Assembly: GCA_014155875.1 (NCBI GenBank)
Contig: JACEFZ010028320.1
Span: forward strand, 229,001-293,000
DNA from: Cepaea nemoralis
Lineage: Eukaryota; Mollusca; Gastropoda; Stylommatophora; Helicidae
Length of the DNA: 64,000 nt
Direction of reading: 5' to 3'
Positions 56,051 through 64,000 of this stretch are shown here, piece after piece. The notes below the pieces were generated by a model. It was not told the origin of the DNA and ran no database searches. It saw only the letters and a program-made list of their open reading frames with translations. The position numbers and the translations under genes were made by a program. The stretch's first letter is position 1. Every line of letters begins with the position of its first letter.

Positions 56051-56249
56051 CCCCGCCATGGCCGGGTCAGCTAGTGTATATATATATATAAAACTATTTA
56101 TGAATGCATTATAAATAAAAAGACTACGTGCAAAACAGGGATCTATAGGGCTGTGAAGCTGGCACTGAATTTGTTTTATCTGTGACTTGCTTGCTTGCTT
56201 GTGTTCGTTGGCTTGAACTCCAACGCAAAGTCTTGTATGTCGGATGAAG

Positions 56250-56715
56250 ACATCCTGTTGTCCAACATCAGTGTGATGTCATACAGGACCTGAGTTTTGC
56301 GTGAGTATCCGTTGTCCCATGTCTGGCTTATTGGTGTGCAGACTGGTGGTTCCTCGCCTTACAGGCAGACACTCTCCGACTTCGGAGGAATCGGCGATCC
56401 TATTGACCTTAGCCAGGACCCCGAAGGGACCTGTTGCCCAGGACGCTCGACGAGGACGCGTCAATAGGTCTTGGCCAGTATATAACCCGGCCCTGGTGCC
56501 TTGGAAACACCTCTGCGTCCCTTCTCTGTGACAATTCAAACACTATTTTCTTCGTTCATCGTTGTGTAGAGTGTTGCTTGGATTAAGAGAACCATACACT
56601 CAAATAGGTCAGTGGCAGAGAACTTCCGACCAGCTTGCCGCTCTAGGACTGCGAAAGCATTTGGTCTTGCCTGTCATGGCAACCGCAGACGGGACTCAAC
56701 AATTCAATAAATCAA
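56250..56715 (+). other. GC-rich unit with TATA box, LTR-like
   Basis: GC content rises relative to the flanks. A TATATAA box lies at about 56479-56485 (GGCCAGTATATAACCCGGCC) and an AATAAA at 56706-56711. The layout resembles a promoter plus poly(A) signal of a solo LTR, but I could not find matching TG..CA ends with a 4-6 bp target duplication. Confidence 0.3.
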
Positions 56716-56809
56716 GGAACTTTATAAACAATCAACAATAAATATAATAAAAACAACAACAATACAAGCTTATACCACACCAAACAGAAGCAGTTCGAGC
56801 CATTACATT

Positions 56810-57180
56810 TTTTCTCGTGTAGCAGATCCCGTGCAGAACGTCGCGTTCATGGCGGTGCGCCAAAAAGTCCCTCGATCTCTGGCTATTTCTCCAGTCTCGT
56901 GCACTCTCATGCCCAAGGTGCCTGCAATATCCCGTGTCCATTTTCGTACTCGTCGACTCCCTTCTACCAGGAACCACGTTTTCTATCACTGTTCAAGACA
57001 CTGCCGTTTAATATGGCCCAGGTAGTTCAGTTTCCGTGACACAATATTGTTTATGAACAACTTTCTTCGATGTTGTAGAATTTCATTATTTTTCTTCTCT
57101 TTGGTTCACAATATTCTAAGAACGTTTTTGTTGCATTTGAGCTCAAATATCCAAATGTTCCTCTTTACTGGATGCGAAAT
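56810..57180 (-). mobile_element. LINE family C, 3' fragment copy 2
   Basis: The minus strand reads RKWTRDIAGTLGMRVHETGE then IARDRGTFW, the usual LINE C-terminal block (W.RDI...L......A.DR..W). TAATATGGCCCAGGTAGTTC and ATATTCTAAGAACG are shared with 3600-4045. Confidence 0.75.
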
Positions 57181-58380
57181 TGTCCATGATTAACATCAAT
57201 ATGTTGCCAAGGAAAGATGCACGCCCTCAAAAACGTTATTTTTACTTTTCTGCTGGTGTTGTGTCATAGGTTCTTAATATTGTTTAATGTCTGCAGTGCT
57301 AGGCCTGCCCGAGTCTGATTTCTTTTCGTAACAGTCCCCATTGATGTTGATTATGGAAGCTGATGATGACTCCTGTTATCCATGTTATAAATGTTACCCC
57401 TGGGTACTCCACAGGATTTATAAAGCGCCACTGCCAACAGCCCAAACCAAAACCAGACGTAACTACAGTCCCGAAACTCAAGGTCTTCATTGTGCAAACA
57501 GAAAGACATGTTAGTCAGCTTAAAATTACCGTGGTAGATAAGTGACATTACTGTGCGAATATGTGTATATTTCAACTTGAAGGATTTATCTAGTTAATTC
57601 ACGTAAGTTGTGTGATTTCTGCAGTATGTACATGACGAGATGCAGCGAAATATGCCAGGCAATAAATCGTACAATCTATTGTTTGTGTCTTCGTTATTCA
57701 AATTCACTACGGGAAAACATTGTTTTGGATCTACATTGTATTCTCTCCATGTTGAAAATATGGTCCCTGGTTCCCAAGCATTGTTTGAAATCTTTCTGCA
57801 CTTAATGTAAATCCTATTTTATTTTACTTTCAATTGACTTCTTAATGATTCACAAGAGGATTTTGCTGGCATGAGTTATCACTGTGAGGGTTCGATAATT
57901 GGTGCAGTTGTAAATTTCCTTTTTTTTTTTTGGCAGGGGAGTGGGGGGGGGGGGGGGGGGGGGGGGTATAGCTTTTTATTTTCTATGCTTTGGGTCAAAT
58001 GGCGCTATTCCAGATTTTCACGCACAGCGCACGGTAGATATGGACTCTGGCTTTAAGTGTGAGTTAATTAAATGTTTGACAAATCATAGCAGACTAATTT
58101 TTAAGTTTATAATTTGTTACGGCCTGCGAATGATATTATAAATAACCAAAAGGCAAGTTCCAGAAAAAACAATGGTTTCCCACTTCTGAGATAAATATAT
58201 GGGCAATTGTCCGTTGGCATATGTTGGTAGAAAGAATCACAGTTCCATAAATCAATCAGTAGAACGGCAGATTATGTTTTGGTAAACCACCGATAAGGGT
58301 GCACCTTTATTACATGATAGATAGAAAGCATCAAGGGTAGCAAGAAAGACCACTTGTAAAGTATTTTTGTGTGTGCGTAT
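57181..58380 (-). other. Protease intron 2, unassigned
   Basis: A poly-T/poly-G tract lies at 57921-57966. No named element or ORF with a domain. Confidence 0.4.
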
Positions 58381-58383
58381 CCT

Positions 58384-58615
58384 ATTTACAGGACATCGCT
58401 GTCAACACCTGCATTTTACTGCTATTGTTAATGTCTTGGCAAGTTAACGATAAGTAGTTTGCCATTGCTTTCTGAACGACCGGCTCCCATACCGAAACAT
58501 TAAAACTCGGCGCAATGCGGTCTGCTGCTAAATCGCTCGCATCCTCGTTTCGAACGCAGGTAAGTGGGCTTACGAAAAGCGCCCGTTAGCCCTTAGCCAC
58601 AGAGCCGGCTGCAAA
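58384..58615 (-). repeat. Family-F SINE, minus copy
   Basis: The reverse complement starts AGCCGGCTCTGTGGCTAAGG, has GTTCGAAAC-like text (CGTTTCGAACG in plus), the core GTTCAGAAAGCAATGGCAAA and the end GTTGACAGCGATGTCCTGTA. It is opposite in orientation to the copies at 59702, 60410 and 61250 in the same intron. Confidence 0.9.
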
Positions 58616-59700
58616 GTATTGAACAAACTAAATACCAAAGACAACTTGTCCCGAAACACTATCGCTGTACGATTCTTACATGTTTCTGATATATTAAAGA
58701 CATTGTGGTTTGAAGAGCCTAACAATAGAAAGATTTGGTTTATGGAAAGCGGGCGCGCGGTGTAAAAGTAGGACGTTACGCTGAGAATGGCTTGGGTACG
58801 GTCAAACAAGGACTTAGAAGACAGCTCTCGTCATTTCCTACGGGAGAGAAAAACTAGCCACCTATTTCCTCGTACACACGGGCCTAATAAATTTGACGTT
58901 CTGACACTTCATATACCTCCAACAGGAACATGCCGGTCGTTTGTCAAATAGAGGTCATGGCGTCAACACACACATAGCTCGGCGTAAGTAACACTGTTAG
59001 AATCATGGGCGTAATGTAGTTTGCAGAACGATGGACCGTATGCAATTTACTCGTCATTGATGAAAGTAGAAGGATGGAATCGGACTCTACAGTTAACATT
59101 AAATATTTACAAATGATTATTAATTATCTTTCACCGGCCCTCCCATTAACACGGGAACGGTGACGTTGTTATATTATACGGACGATTGCCACCAATAAAG
59201 ATATATTTGACGAGAAACGCCAGCGTTGATGAACTCATTTCGTTAATATTTATTCTGGCTCCTGTTAAACTGCAATGTTGTTTTACTAGGCGACGAGCAT
59301 AATATTAGTGGGAAACAGCATAGCATCGAGGCATCACACATAGTCTGCTTATGATGCTGACAGTGCAGACAGACGTGCTCAGGAATGGGATGCATTCAGA
59401 AGAGCTGTAACAGAGACAATATTCTTGACAGAGTGTAACATTATGATGATGCTTATATATACATGATGCTGGAGGAAACTAATGAGTTTCAATGTGTTGT
59501 CAAGAGTAAACAACAAAGTAGCTTTGTGATTAACAGCAGCAGCATGAGATTATATGACATGGTTTAGTATCTACCTGATGAAAGTCACTAGACTGCGTCT
59601 CCGAATCAAAGTTTTGGCACATTCAGAATGTTAGGCAATAGCTTGAGAATATATTTTACTTAGACTCCCTCAAAAATCATTTTACTGTTCGTACCCAGAC
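58616..59700 (-). other. Protease intron 2, unassigned
   Basis: No recognised repeat boundaries, although CTACGGGAGAGAAAAACTAG at about 58838-58857 recalls the end of repeats near 60300. No gene. Confidence 0.35.
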
Positions 59701-59701
59701 G

Positions 59702-59938
59702 TACGAAGCCGGCTCTGTGGTGATGGGGTTACTAACGCAGCTCGTAATCCCGCATACCGGTTTCGAAACACAGCTGCAGGCGATTTGGACCGCTTTGCGT
59801 TGGTTTCCATACAAGGGTATGAGTGCCGGTCGTTCAGAAAGCAATGGCAAACTACTGAACGTAAACTTTCCCAGGAATCACAAACAAAAATGCTGACATT
59901 AACTACTCCGTCCTGCAAAGGATATGCAGCTAATTTTA
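59702..59938 (+). repeat. Family-F SINE
   Basis: Head AAGCCGGCTCTGTGGTGATG..CCGGTTTCGAAACACAGCTG, core CGTTCAGAAAGCAATGGCAA with ACTACTGAACGT, end TCCGTCCTGCAAAGGATATG. Confidence 0.92.
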
Positions 59939-60004
59939 ACTAAACCAGACGTCGGTGTGCTGGCATTGGAAACACATATTGTCCGGCCACTGAAGATGGC
60001 TAAA

Positions 60005-60245
60005 ATTTAAATATTTACAGGCGAGAGGATCGACTTCACTGCAATGGGTTCTGTCACATATGACCCGGTCTCTTTCACCAGGGAGACGTCTCGAAAGCAT
60101 AGCATAATGTACAAAATAAATAGCTTCAGGAACGACCCCCAAGAGTCTCCCAGAAAATTACACATGAATAGAACCGGAATCGAACCCACAACCTTCTCTG
60201 TGCGAGGCAGGCGGCTTAACCGCTTCTCCATGGAGACACTCCTAT
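60005..60245 (-). repeat. tRNA-headed SINE, minus copy
   Basis: The reverse complement begins GTGTCTCCATGGAGAAGCGG, continues TTAAGCCGCCTGCCTCGCAC and a canonical B-box GGGTTCGATTCCGGTT, then a body with TTTCTGGGAGACTCTTGGGG. Confidence 0.8.
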
Positions 60246-60409
60246 GAAAGGGAGAGAGGGGGAAGGTCGGACGAAGCTTAGATGCCAGCTCTCGACGTCC
60301 GGATACGGGCGGGAAAGACTGGCCACCTGTTCATCCTTGCACTCAGGTCTACAAACTGCCAAGGTCCTATTTTATTATTACTATTTTTTATTATTCAATG
60401 TAAGGCTGG

Positions 60410-60647
60410 GCATGCCGGTGTCCACGGCGAAGAGGTTAAGGACATTGTTCGTAATCCCGTATACTCACGTATGAAACACAGCTGCGTGAGATTCGACAGC
60501 GGATCGCGTCGCGCTGGTTACTTACGGAGGTATGTGAGTCGGTCGTTCAGAAAGCAATGGTAAACTACTGAACGTAAAACTTGCCAAGACAACAACGCCA
60601 GCTGAAAAATGCTGGTGTTGACTGCAATGTCCTGTAAAAGGATATCT

Positions 60648-60648
<1 letters not shown>
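60410..60648 (+). repeat. Family-F SINE
   Basis: GCGAAGAGGTTAAGGACATT, CGTATGAAACACAGCTGCGT, core CGTTCAGAAAGCAATGGTAA with ACTACTGAACGT, end GACTGCAATGTCCTGTAAAA, followed directly by an ATC array. Confidence 0.92.

Positions 60649-60711
<63 letters not shown>
60648..60711 (+). repeat. (ATC)n microsatellite
   Basis: About 20 ATC units abut both the SINE end and the reversed element at 60712-60990, so it may be the tail of the latter. Confidence 0.95.
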
Positions 60712-60995
60712 AGTGCCCTGCCAGCTAGCGTAGGCGGTCATGGCTCTTCACATATCTCGGTCGTTGGTGTTCTGGATCAACTCTGCTGATGGTCATGAAG
60801 TCTTGGGAAGATAATGTGGTGGTTTCCCCTTGCCTTCCACATCCACATGGGAGTCTTTTACCTCTGCCTTTGACAGCCATTTCCGACTCTCAGGACAAGC
60901 GAGTGCCCTGCTCTGCTCAGCTGCAGAGTTGTCCACTTATTCCGGTGGATATGAGGAAAAAAAAAGGCTTGGAAAGCACAGAATCACAGTCATGA
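60712..60995 (-). repeat. ATC-tailed retroelement 3' end, copy 1
   Basis: Plus text TGCCAGCTAG.GTAGGCGGTCATGGCTCTTC..TTGGTGTTCTGGATCAACTC matches 62180-62265. Both are preceded by ATC repeats, which would be 3' tails on the minus strand. Confidence 0.6.
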
Positions 60996-61249
60996 GTTCA
61001 AATTCACATCGAGTCGGATTTTTAAAAACTGAGGCTTAGGTCGACCTAGTCTAAAAACCGGTACCGGGAAATGTCTCGGGGAGTAAAGGCGACCGACGTG
61101 AATTTGACCACATCCCCATTGATTGCCAGATTGGTCCACAAAAATACATGGTGCTAGCAACACATGTCCAGTAAGTGTCAAGGCGTGTAGAGTGGGTCCT
61201 GTATTGTACATCACTTATGTGGCATATTTTCCTTAGGGCACTTGATAGA

Positions 61250-61485
61250 TGCCCCCTCCGTAGTGAAGGAGTTACGGACGCCGTTAGTGATTCAACATAC
61301 CCGCTTTCGAAACACAGCTGTGCGTGTTGGTATGGCAGCAGGCGGCGTTGCTTGTTGGTTGTTTACGAAATGGTATGGATGCTGATCGTTCAGAAAGCAA
61401 CGGCAAACTACTGAACGTAGAGAGATCACAACAGCAAACAATGTTGATGTTGACTGCGACGTCCTGTAAAGGATATGTAACTAAC
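61250..61485 (+). repeat. Family-F SINE
   Basis: Head CCGTAGTGAAGGAGTTACGG..CTTTCGAAACACAGCTG, core CGTTCAGAAAGCAACGGCAA with ACTACTGAACGT, end GACTGCGACGTCCTGTAAAG. Confidence 0.92.
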
Positions 61486-61816
61486 TTACGATTACTCTGA
61501 GAATAACAAGTGAGCCAGGTTCGAGCAATTTTGCCACTCCATTCTTTCCAGACTATGATGATTTATCTGTTCATCCACGTCATGCACATGATCCCAGACA
61601 GCCGTGAACAAATCTACCGTATCATGCACTAAAATACCAGCCAGCTGTGCAGAGTCAGTCAATCTATCCTCCAGCTATTTCCCACCATACCAGTATGTCC
61701 TGGGGGATAAATGGAACATATGCTCCCTCTCTTTGATTTTAACATACATACCCCTGAAATGATTGACAAAAATAACAAGAACAGTTAAAAAGAAAACCGA
61801 ACAAGAATGCACTCAC
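61486..61816 (-). other. Protease intron 2, next to exon 2
   Basis: Non-repetitive as far as I can see; no ORF. Confidence 0.4.
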
Positions 61817-61932
61817 CATCGTACTTTTCATGTAATATGATCTCATCTATAGAAAATGTTTGTTCCCCAAAGTCTTTCACTTTCTGATCGTTATCACCGA
61901 CATAGGCAGCAAATTCCTCTTTGCGTTTTCCA
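61817..61932 (-). CDS. Trypsin-like serine protease, exon 2
   Basis: A 116-bp exon lies between ATACATTAG and GTGAGTGC. It takes one base to finish a Tyr codon begun in exon 1 and leaves one base for exon 3. It encodes GKRKEEFAAYVGDNDQKVKD, then FGEQTFSIDEIILHEKYD. This is the S1 segment between His57 and Asp102 (..VGDND...G.Q.F.I..II.H..YD). No start codon or long ORF marks it; it was found by requiring phase continuity between its neighbours. Confidence 0.92.
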
Positions 61933-62039
61933 CTAATGTATCAGTACACACATAGAGAACATGGTAAATTGAACGAGAGATACATTTTCATTGTATTATT
62001 TGTTCTTAAATATCTAATTACATCTAAACCAAAAGTATA

Positions 62040-62175
62040 ATTTATTTTTATTTACTAACATCATCATCATGATCGGCTGACCGAGTGGCTAGAATGCCGG
62101 ACTCTCATTCGGGCTCAAAGGCCCCTCTGCCATACACCGCAAGGTATTATATTGGCAGTAAATGACAGTTTTTTA
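62040..62175 (+). repeat. SINE-1, internally deleted copy
   Basis: The head CCGAGTGGCTAGAATGCCGG..CTCTCATTCGGG jumps directly to CTCAAAGGCCCCTCTGCCAT and the tail GCAGTAAATGACAG. The middle, including the B-box, is deleted relative to 20834-21064. Confidence 0.85.
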
Positions 62176-62420
62176 TCATCATCATGCGCAATGCCAGCTG
62201 GTGCGGGCGTTCATGTCTCCCCATTGATCTCAGTTACTGGTGTTCTGGATAAACTCTTATGAAAATATTTCCCAGTGCCATAGTATCAGTCCATCCAGCA
62301 TAATTTCTCTCGGTGTTTATTTGTGCCCTTTCCCACTGTTGTTTGCATTCATCACAGCGTTTCCAATGTCATTATTGTCGTTCCGTGATCAAAGAATTAT
62401 TTTCAGGCAATCTTTGTTAG
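62176..62420 (-). repeat. ATC-tailed retroelement 3' end, copy 2
   Basis: ATCATCATGCGCAATGCCAG..GGTGCGGGCGTTCATG.CTC and GGTGTTCTGGATAAACTC match the copy at 60712-60995. Confidence 0.6.
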
Positions 62421-62522
62421 TTACTCTGGCAGTTTAGTGATATTTGCAAATGAGATATCTGCAGGATTTGAAAATTTTAATATAATTTATTGCAAATGAT
62501 TTACGAACCACACACTTAATTG

Positions 62523-62755
62523 GCGGGAGTCTCCGTGGCTAAGTAGTCAAGCCGTCTGATTCGGGCTCCGAAGGTTGTGGGTTCAATTCAGGGCTGCATC
62601 CGTAGGTTCACGAGTGCATTTTTCTGAGACTCCTGCGGGTCGTCGATCGAGCTACGGAGTTCGTGCTTTGTGCGACGCTTTCTGGAGGTTTGCGGTAAGA
62701 AACTGAGCCATACCCGGTGCAATGAAGTCGACCCTTTCAACTTTTAAGCGACTTT
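62523..62755 (+). repeat. tRNA-headed SINE with SINE-H-like core
   Basis: Head GTCTCCGTGGCTAAGTAGTC..AAGCCGTCTGATTCG with B-box GGGTTCAATTCAGG. It later contains GAGCTACGGAGTTCGTGCTT, the block shared with SINE-H (GCTACGGAGTTCGTGCACTG), suggesting a common core domain behind different heads. Confidence 0.75.
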
Positions 62756-62792
62756 TTTAAAGTGACACTTTATTGCATTACTATAAAATGTC

Positions 62793-62813
62793 CCCCACCC
62801 CACCCCCCCCCCC

Positions 62814-62844
<31 letters not shown>

Positions 62845-62850
62845 ATACAC
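62793..62850 (+). repeat. Poly-C/(CA)n tract
   Basis: A run of about 28 C followed by CA repeats. Confidence 0.95.
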
Positions 62851-63094
62851 GTACGCACACAGTTGTCACATTTATGAAAACAATTATAAAGAAAGTAAAT
62901 GTCAAGGAAGAAAAATATGCTGTCTTAGAAAGCTGTTATCTGATCCAAGACCCAAGGATCTGTGGTTTAGAATGTGAATATTTTCGCACCATCCTGTTCT
63001 TTTTTCGTAGAATTCCATAACCGAAGCCAAGAAAAGAACAAGGCTTGTAGAAATCAACGGAGGGAATTGTATCCTTGGATCTGCACCGCGTCAC

Positions 63095-63345
63095 ATCATC
63101 ACGTACAGGGTTGTCTCAGAACACAGCTCTCATCCTCGTACGCTGACAAACCTCTGTTTCTTCTCATCTCTCCTGCATCATTCACCCTCATGTCCATGGA
63201 GTCTTTAATGTCCCTTGTCCATCGTCGTGCTAGTCGGCCCACTGCTTCATCTTCCAGGAGACGGGAACCACCATGGCGCTTAATATGGCCATATTATGTC
63301 AGTTTCAGAGATATGCTACTGTTTACCCCGCCCCACATACAGAAA
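63095..63345 (-). mobile_element. LINE family C, 3' fragment copy 3
   Basis: The minus strand gives YGHIKRHGGSRLLEDEAVGR, ARRWTRDIKDSMDMRVNDAG and EMRRNRGL, the LINE C-terminal block. Shared plus text: TTAATATGGCCATATTATGTCAGTTTC. It sits in protease intron 1, antisense. Confidence 0.75.
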
Positions 63346-63378
63346 TAATAACGAAAATAATCACACTTATTTACTTAC

Positions 63379-63658
63379 TAAAAACAATGTGCAGCACTTA
63401 ACAGCCAAAATGAATTGATTACTGCAGCTCCACAATGATGAATTCCAAAAGAAGAAATATCTCCAGAAGGCACATTAAATACCATTTGAATTCGAACCTG
63501 CCATGGGTATTCACCATGTTGAACAAATTTGCCACCAATAATTTTACCCTCCTGCAAGTGTTTTATATTTCCTGTCAGATTATAAAAGTGATGGCTGCTC
63601 ATTTCTTTATGAGGTGTCCCAAGTTTTTGGTAACGAAAGGGAAGCCGACCACATTTTC
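63379..63658 (-). CDS. Trypsin-like serine protease, exon 1 in window (His57)
   Basis: This exon carries the pro-domain end and the start of the catalytic domain. Order: KCGRLPFRYQKLG (Cys1, disulfide partner of Cys122), a spacer with an NLT sequon, EGKIIGGKFVQHGEYPWQVR (activation site Lys|Ile-Ile-Gly-Gly), an enlarged loop FNVPSGDISSFGIHH, CGAAVI and LLSAAHCF with catalytic His57. The donor TTTTTA|GTAAGT leaves two bases. The enzyme is expected to be a secreted or ectodomain zymogen cleaved after Lys/Arg. The acceptor is uncertain: TTACAG before 63658 is preferred, with ATCAG before 63664 possible. Signal peptide and any further domains lie beyond the window. Confidence 0.9.
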
Positions 63659-64000
63659 CTGTAACTGATTTCAGATAAATAGTTTCAGTGTCTTCAAACA
63701 AATATTTTCAGTGATTTCAAAGAAATATTTTCAGTGAATTAAAACAAATATTGAATAAAGATTTCAAGCAATTATTCAACATTATGTTAAACAAATATTT
63801 ACCGTGATTTCATAGAAATATTTATTGTGATTTCAAATTATTTATAGCTATTTTAAATTAGTATTCAGCTTGTTGTGATGTTATTAGTTCAACAATGAAA
63901 CATACGACTTCATTAATATTTACAAAAATGTGTTATCCTCTCGTTTAGACATGAAGTCATGTTCCCTCTTGCACATCAGTTTCGGTAGCGTAGTGGCTAG
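63659..64000 (-). other. Protease upstream intron, partial
   Basis: Contains a tandem ATTTCA..AATATTTTCAGTGA-type repeat at about 63690-63850. The last bases (CGGTAGCGTAGTGGCTAG, 63983-64000) look like the start of another tRNA-headed SINE, similar to the head at 500-517. Confidence 0.5.

Larger units (their letters stand above)
54758..56075 (+). mobile_element. Helitron-like non-autonomous element H2
   Basis: Starts with TTTATGCGTTCACGAACGGT as in H1, shares AAGGGGACTTAACTTAAGAA and GCATCTATTT blocks, contains an inserted family-F SINE and a long CAGA/CAGG/GATA array, and ends GCCGGGTCAGCTAGT followed by (TA)n. It has the same end sequence as H1, supporting a shared 3' terminus. Confidence 0.6.

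Noticed and set aside
55580..56059. Cys/Leu/Ser-rich 140-159 codon ORFs on both strands
   Set aside because: Produced by the CAGA-type array, open in several frames; no independent coding support.
56301..56539. Overlapping ORFs on both strands as a gene
   Set aside because: Both are open because of high GC; neither shows a motif. The unit looks regulatory or LTR-like instead.
60789..61039. Plus ORFs at 60789-60995 and 60830-61039
   Set aside because: They lie across an ATC-tailed reversed retroelement and a SINE-like stretch; no domain and different frames.

Overview
The window looks like a piece of a large, repeat-rich animal nuclear genome, most likely a mollusc and plausibly a cephalopod. 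The reasons are split genes with kilobase introns and GT..AG boundaries, several tRNA-headed SINE families, at least five non-LTR retrotransposon (LINE) families, long tetranucleotide arrays and no prokaryotic-style operon. The phylum call is inference from repeat style, not from a diagnostic gene. I found no CRISPR array, no rRNA gene and no credible intact tRNA gene.

Three host genes can be supported. (1) The first coding exon of an ATAD1/Msp1-like mitochondrial-outer-membrane AAA ATPase lies on the minus strand at 3076-2828; the rest of the gene is off the left edge. (2) A PH-domain protein runs on the plus strand from 12970 to 26915. Its PH fold is spread over four small phase-compatible exons, followed by a long Tyr-rich tail exon that changes reading frame once; a possible 124-bp intron would repair this. 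(3) A trypsin-like S1 serine protease runs on the minus strand from about 63658 to 36498 in five exons. All four junctions agree in phase, the His, Asp and Ser residues are present, and Asp189 predicts Lys/Arg specificity. Its second exon (61932-61817) is too short to stand out as an ORF and was found by following splice phase.

Nearly everything else is transposon. LINE family A is EEP endonuclease, RT and a C-terminal C2H2 finger. One near-intact copy (38235-42211, 1041-codon ORF) sits inside a LINE B copy with a perfect 14-bp target-site duplication, and several broken copies occur elsewhere. LINE B is an RT family with YADD-type motif remnants. LINE C is known only from 3' fragments. LINE D has RT plus RNase H and is split by a 695-bp piggyBac-like MITE. 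LINE E is an RT family with a C2H2 end. A CCHC-bearing LINE ORF1 lies at 4.5-6.6 kb. There are also two decayed mariner-like transposases, two Helitron-like non-autonomous elements carrying CAGA/GATA arrays, and many SINEs, some nested.

Layout: 1-2827 ATAD1 intron with SINE pieces and palindromic minisatellites; 2828-3076 ATAD1 exon 1; 3.1-12.9 kb intergenic LINE graveyard between divergent genes; 13-26.9 kb PH gene; 26.9-36.5 kb convergent intergenic region; 36.5-63.7 kb protease gene with introns of 1.4-9.8 kb full of repeats. The most informative signals are the nested insertions, whose removal restores the interrupted reading frames. I see no previously undescribed multi-gene system. The closest to novel are a 73-bp orphan unit with its own 12-bp duplication at 46.3 kb, and a SINE family whose core is a strict inverted repeat.
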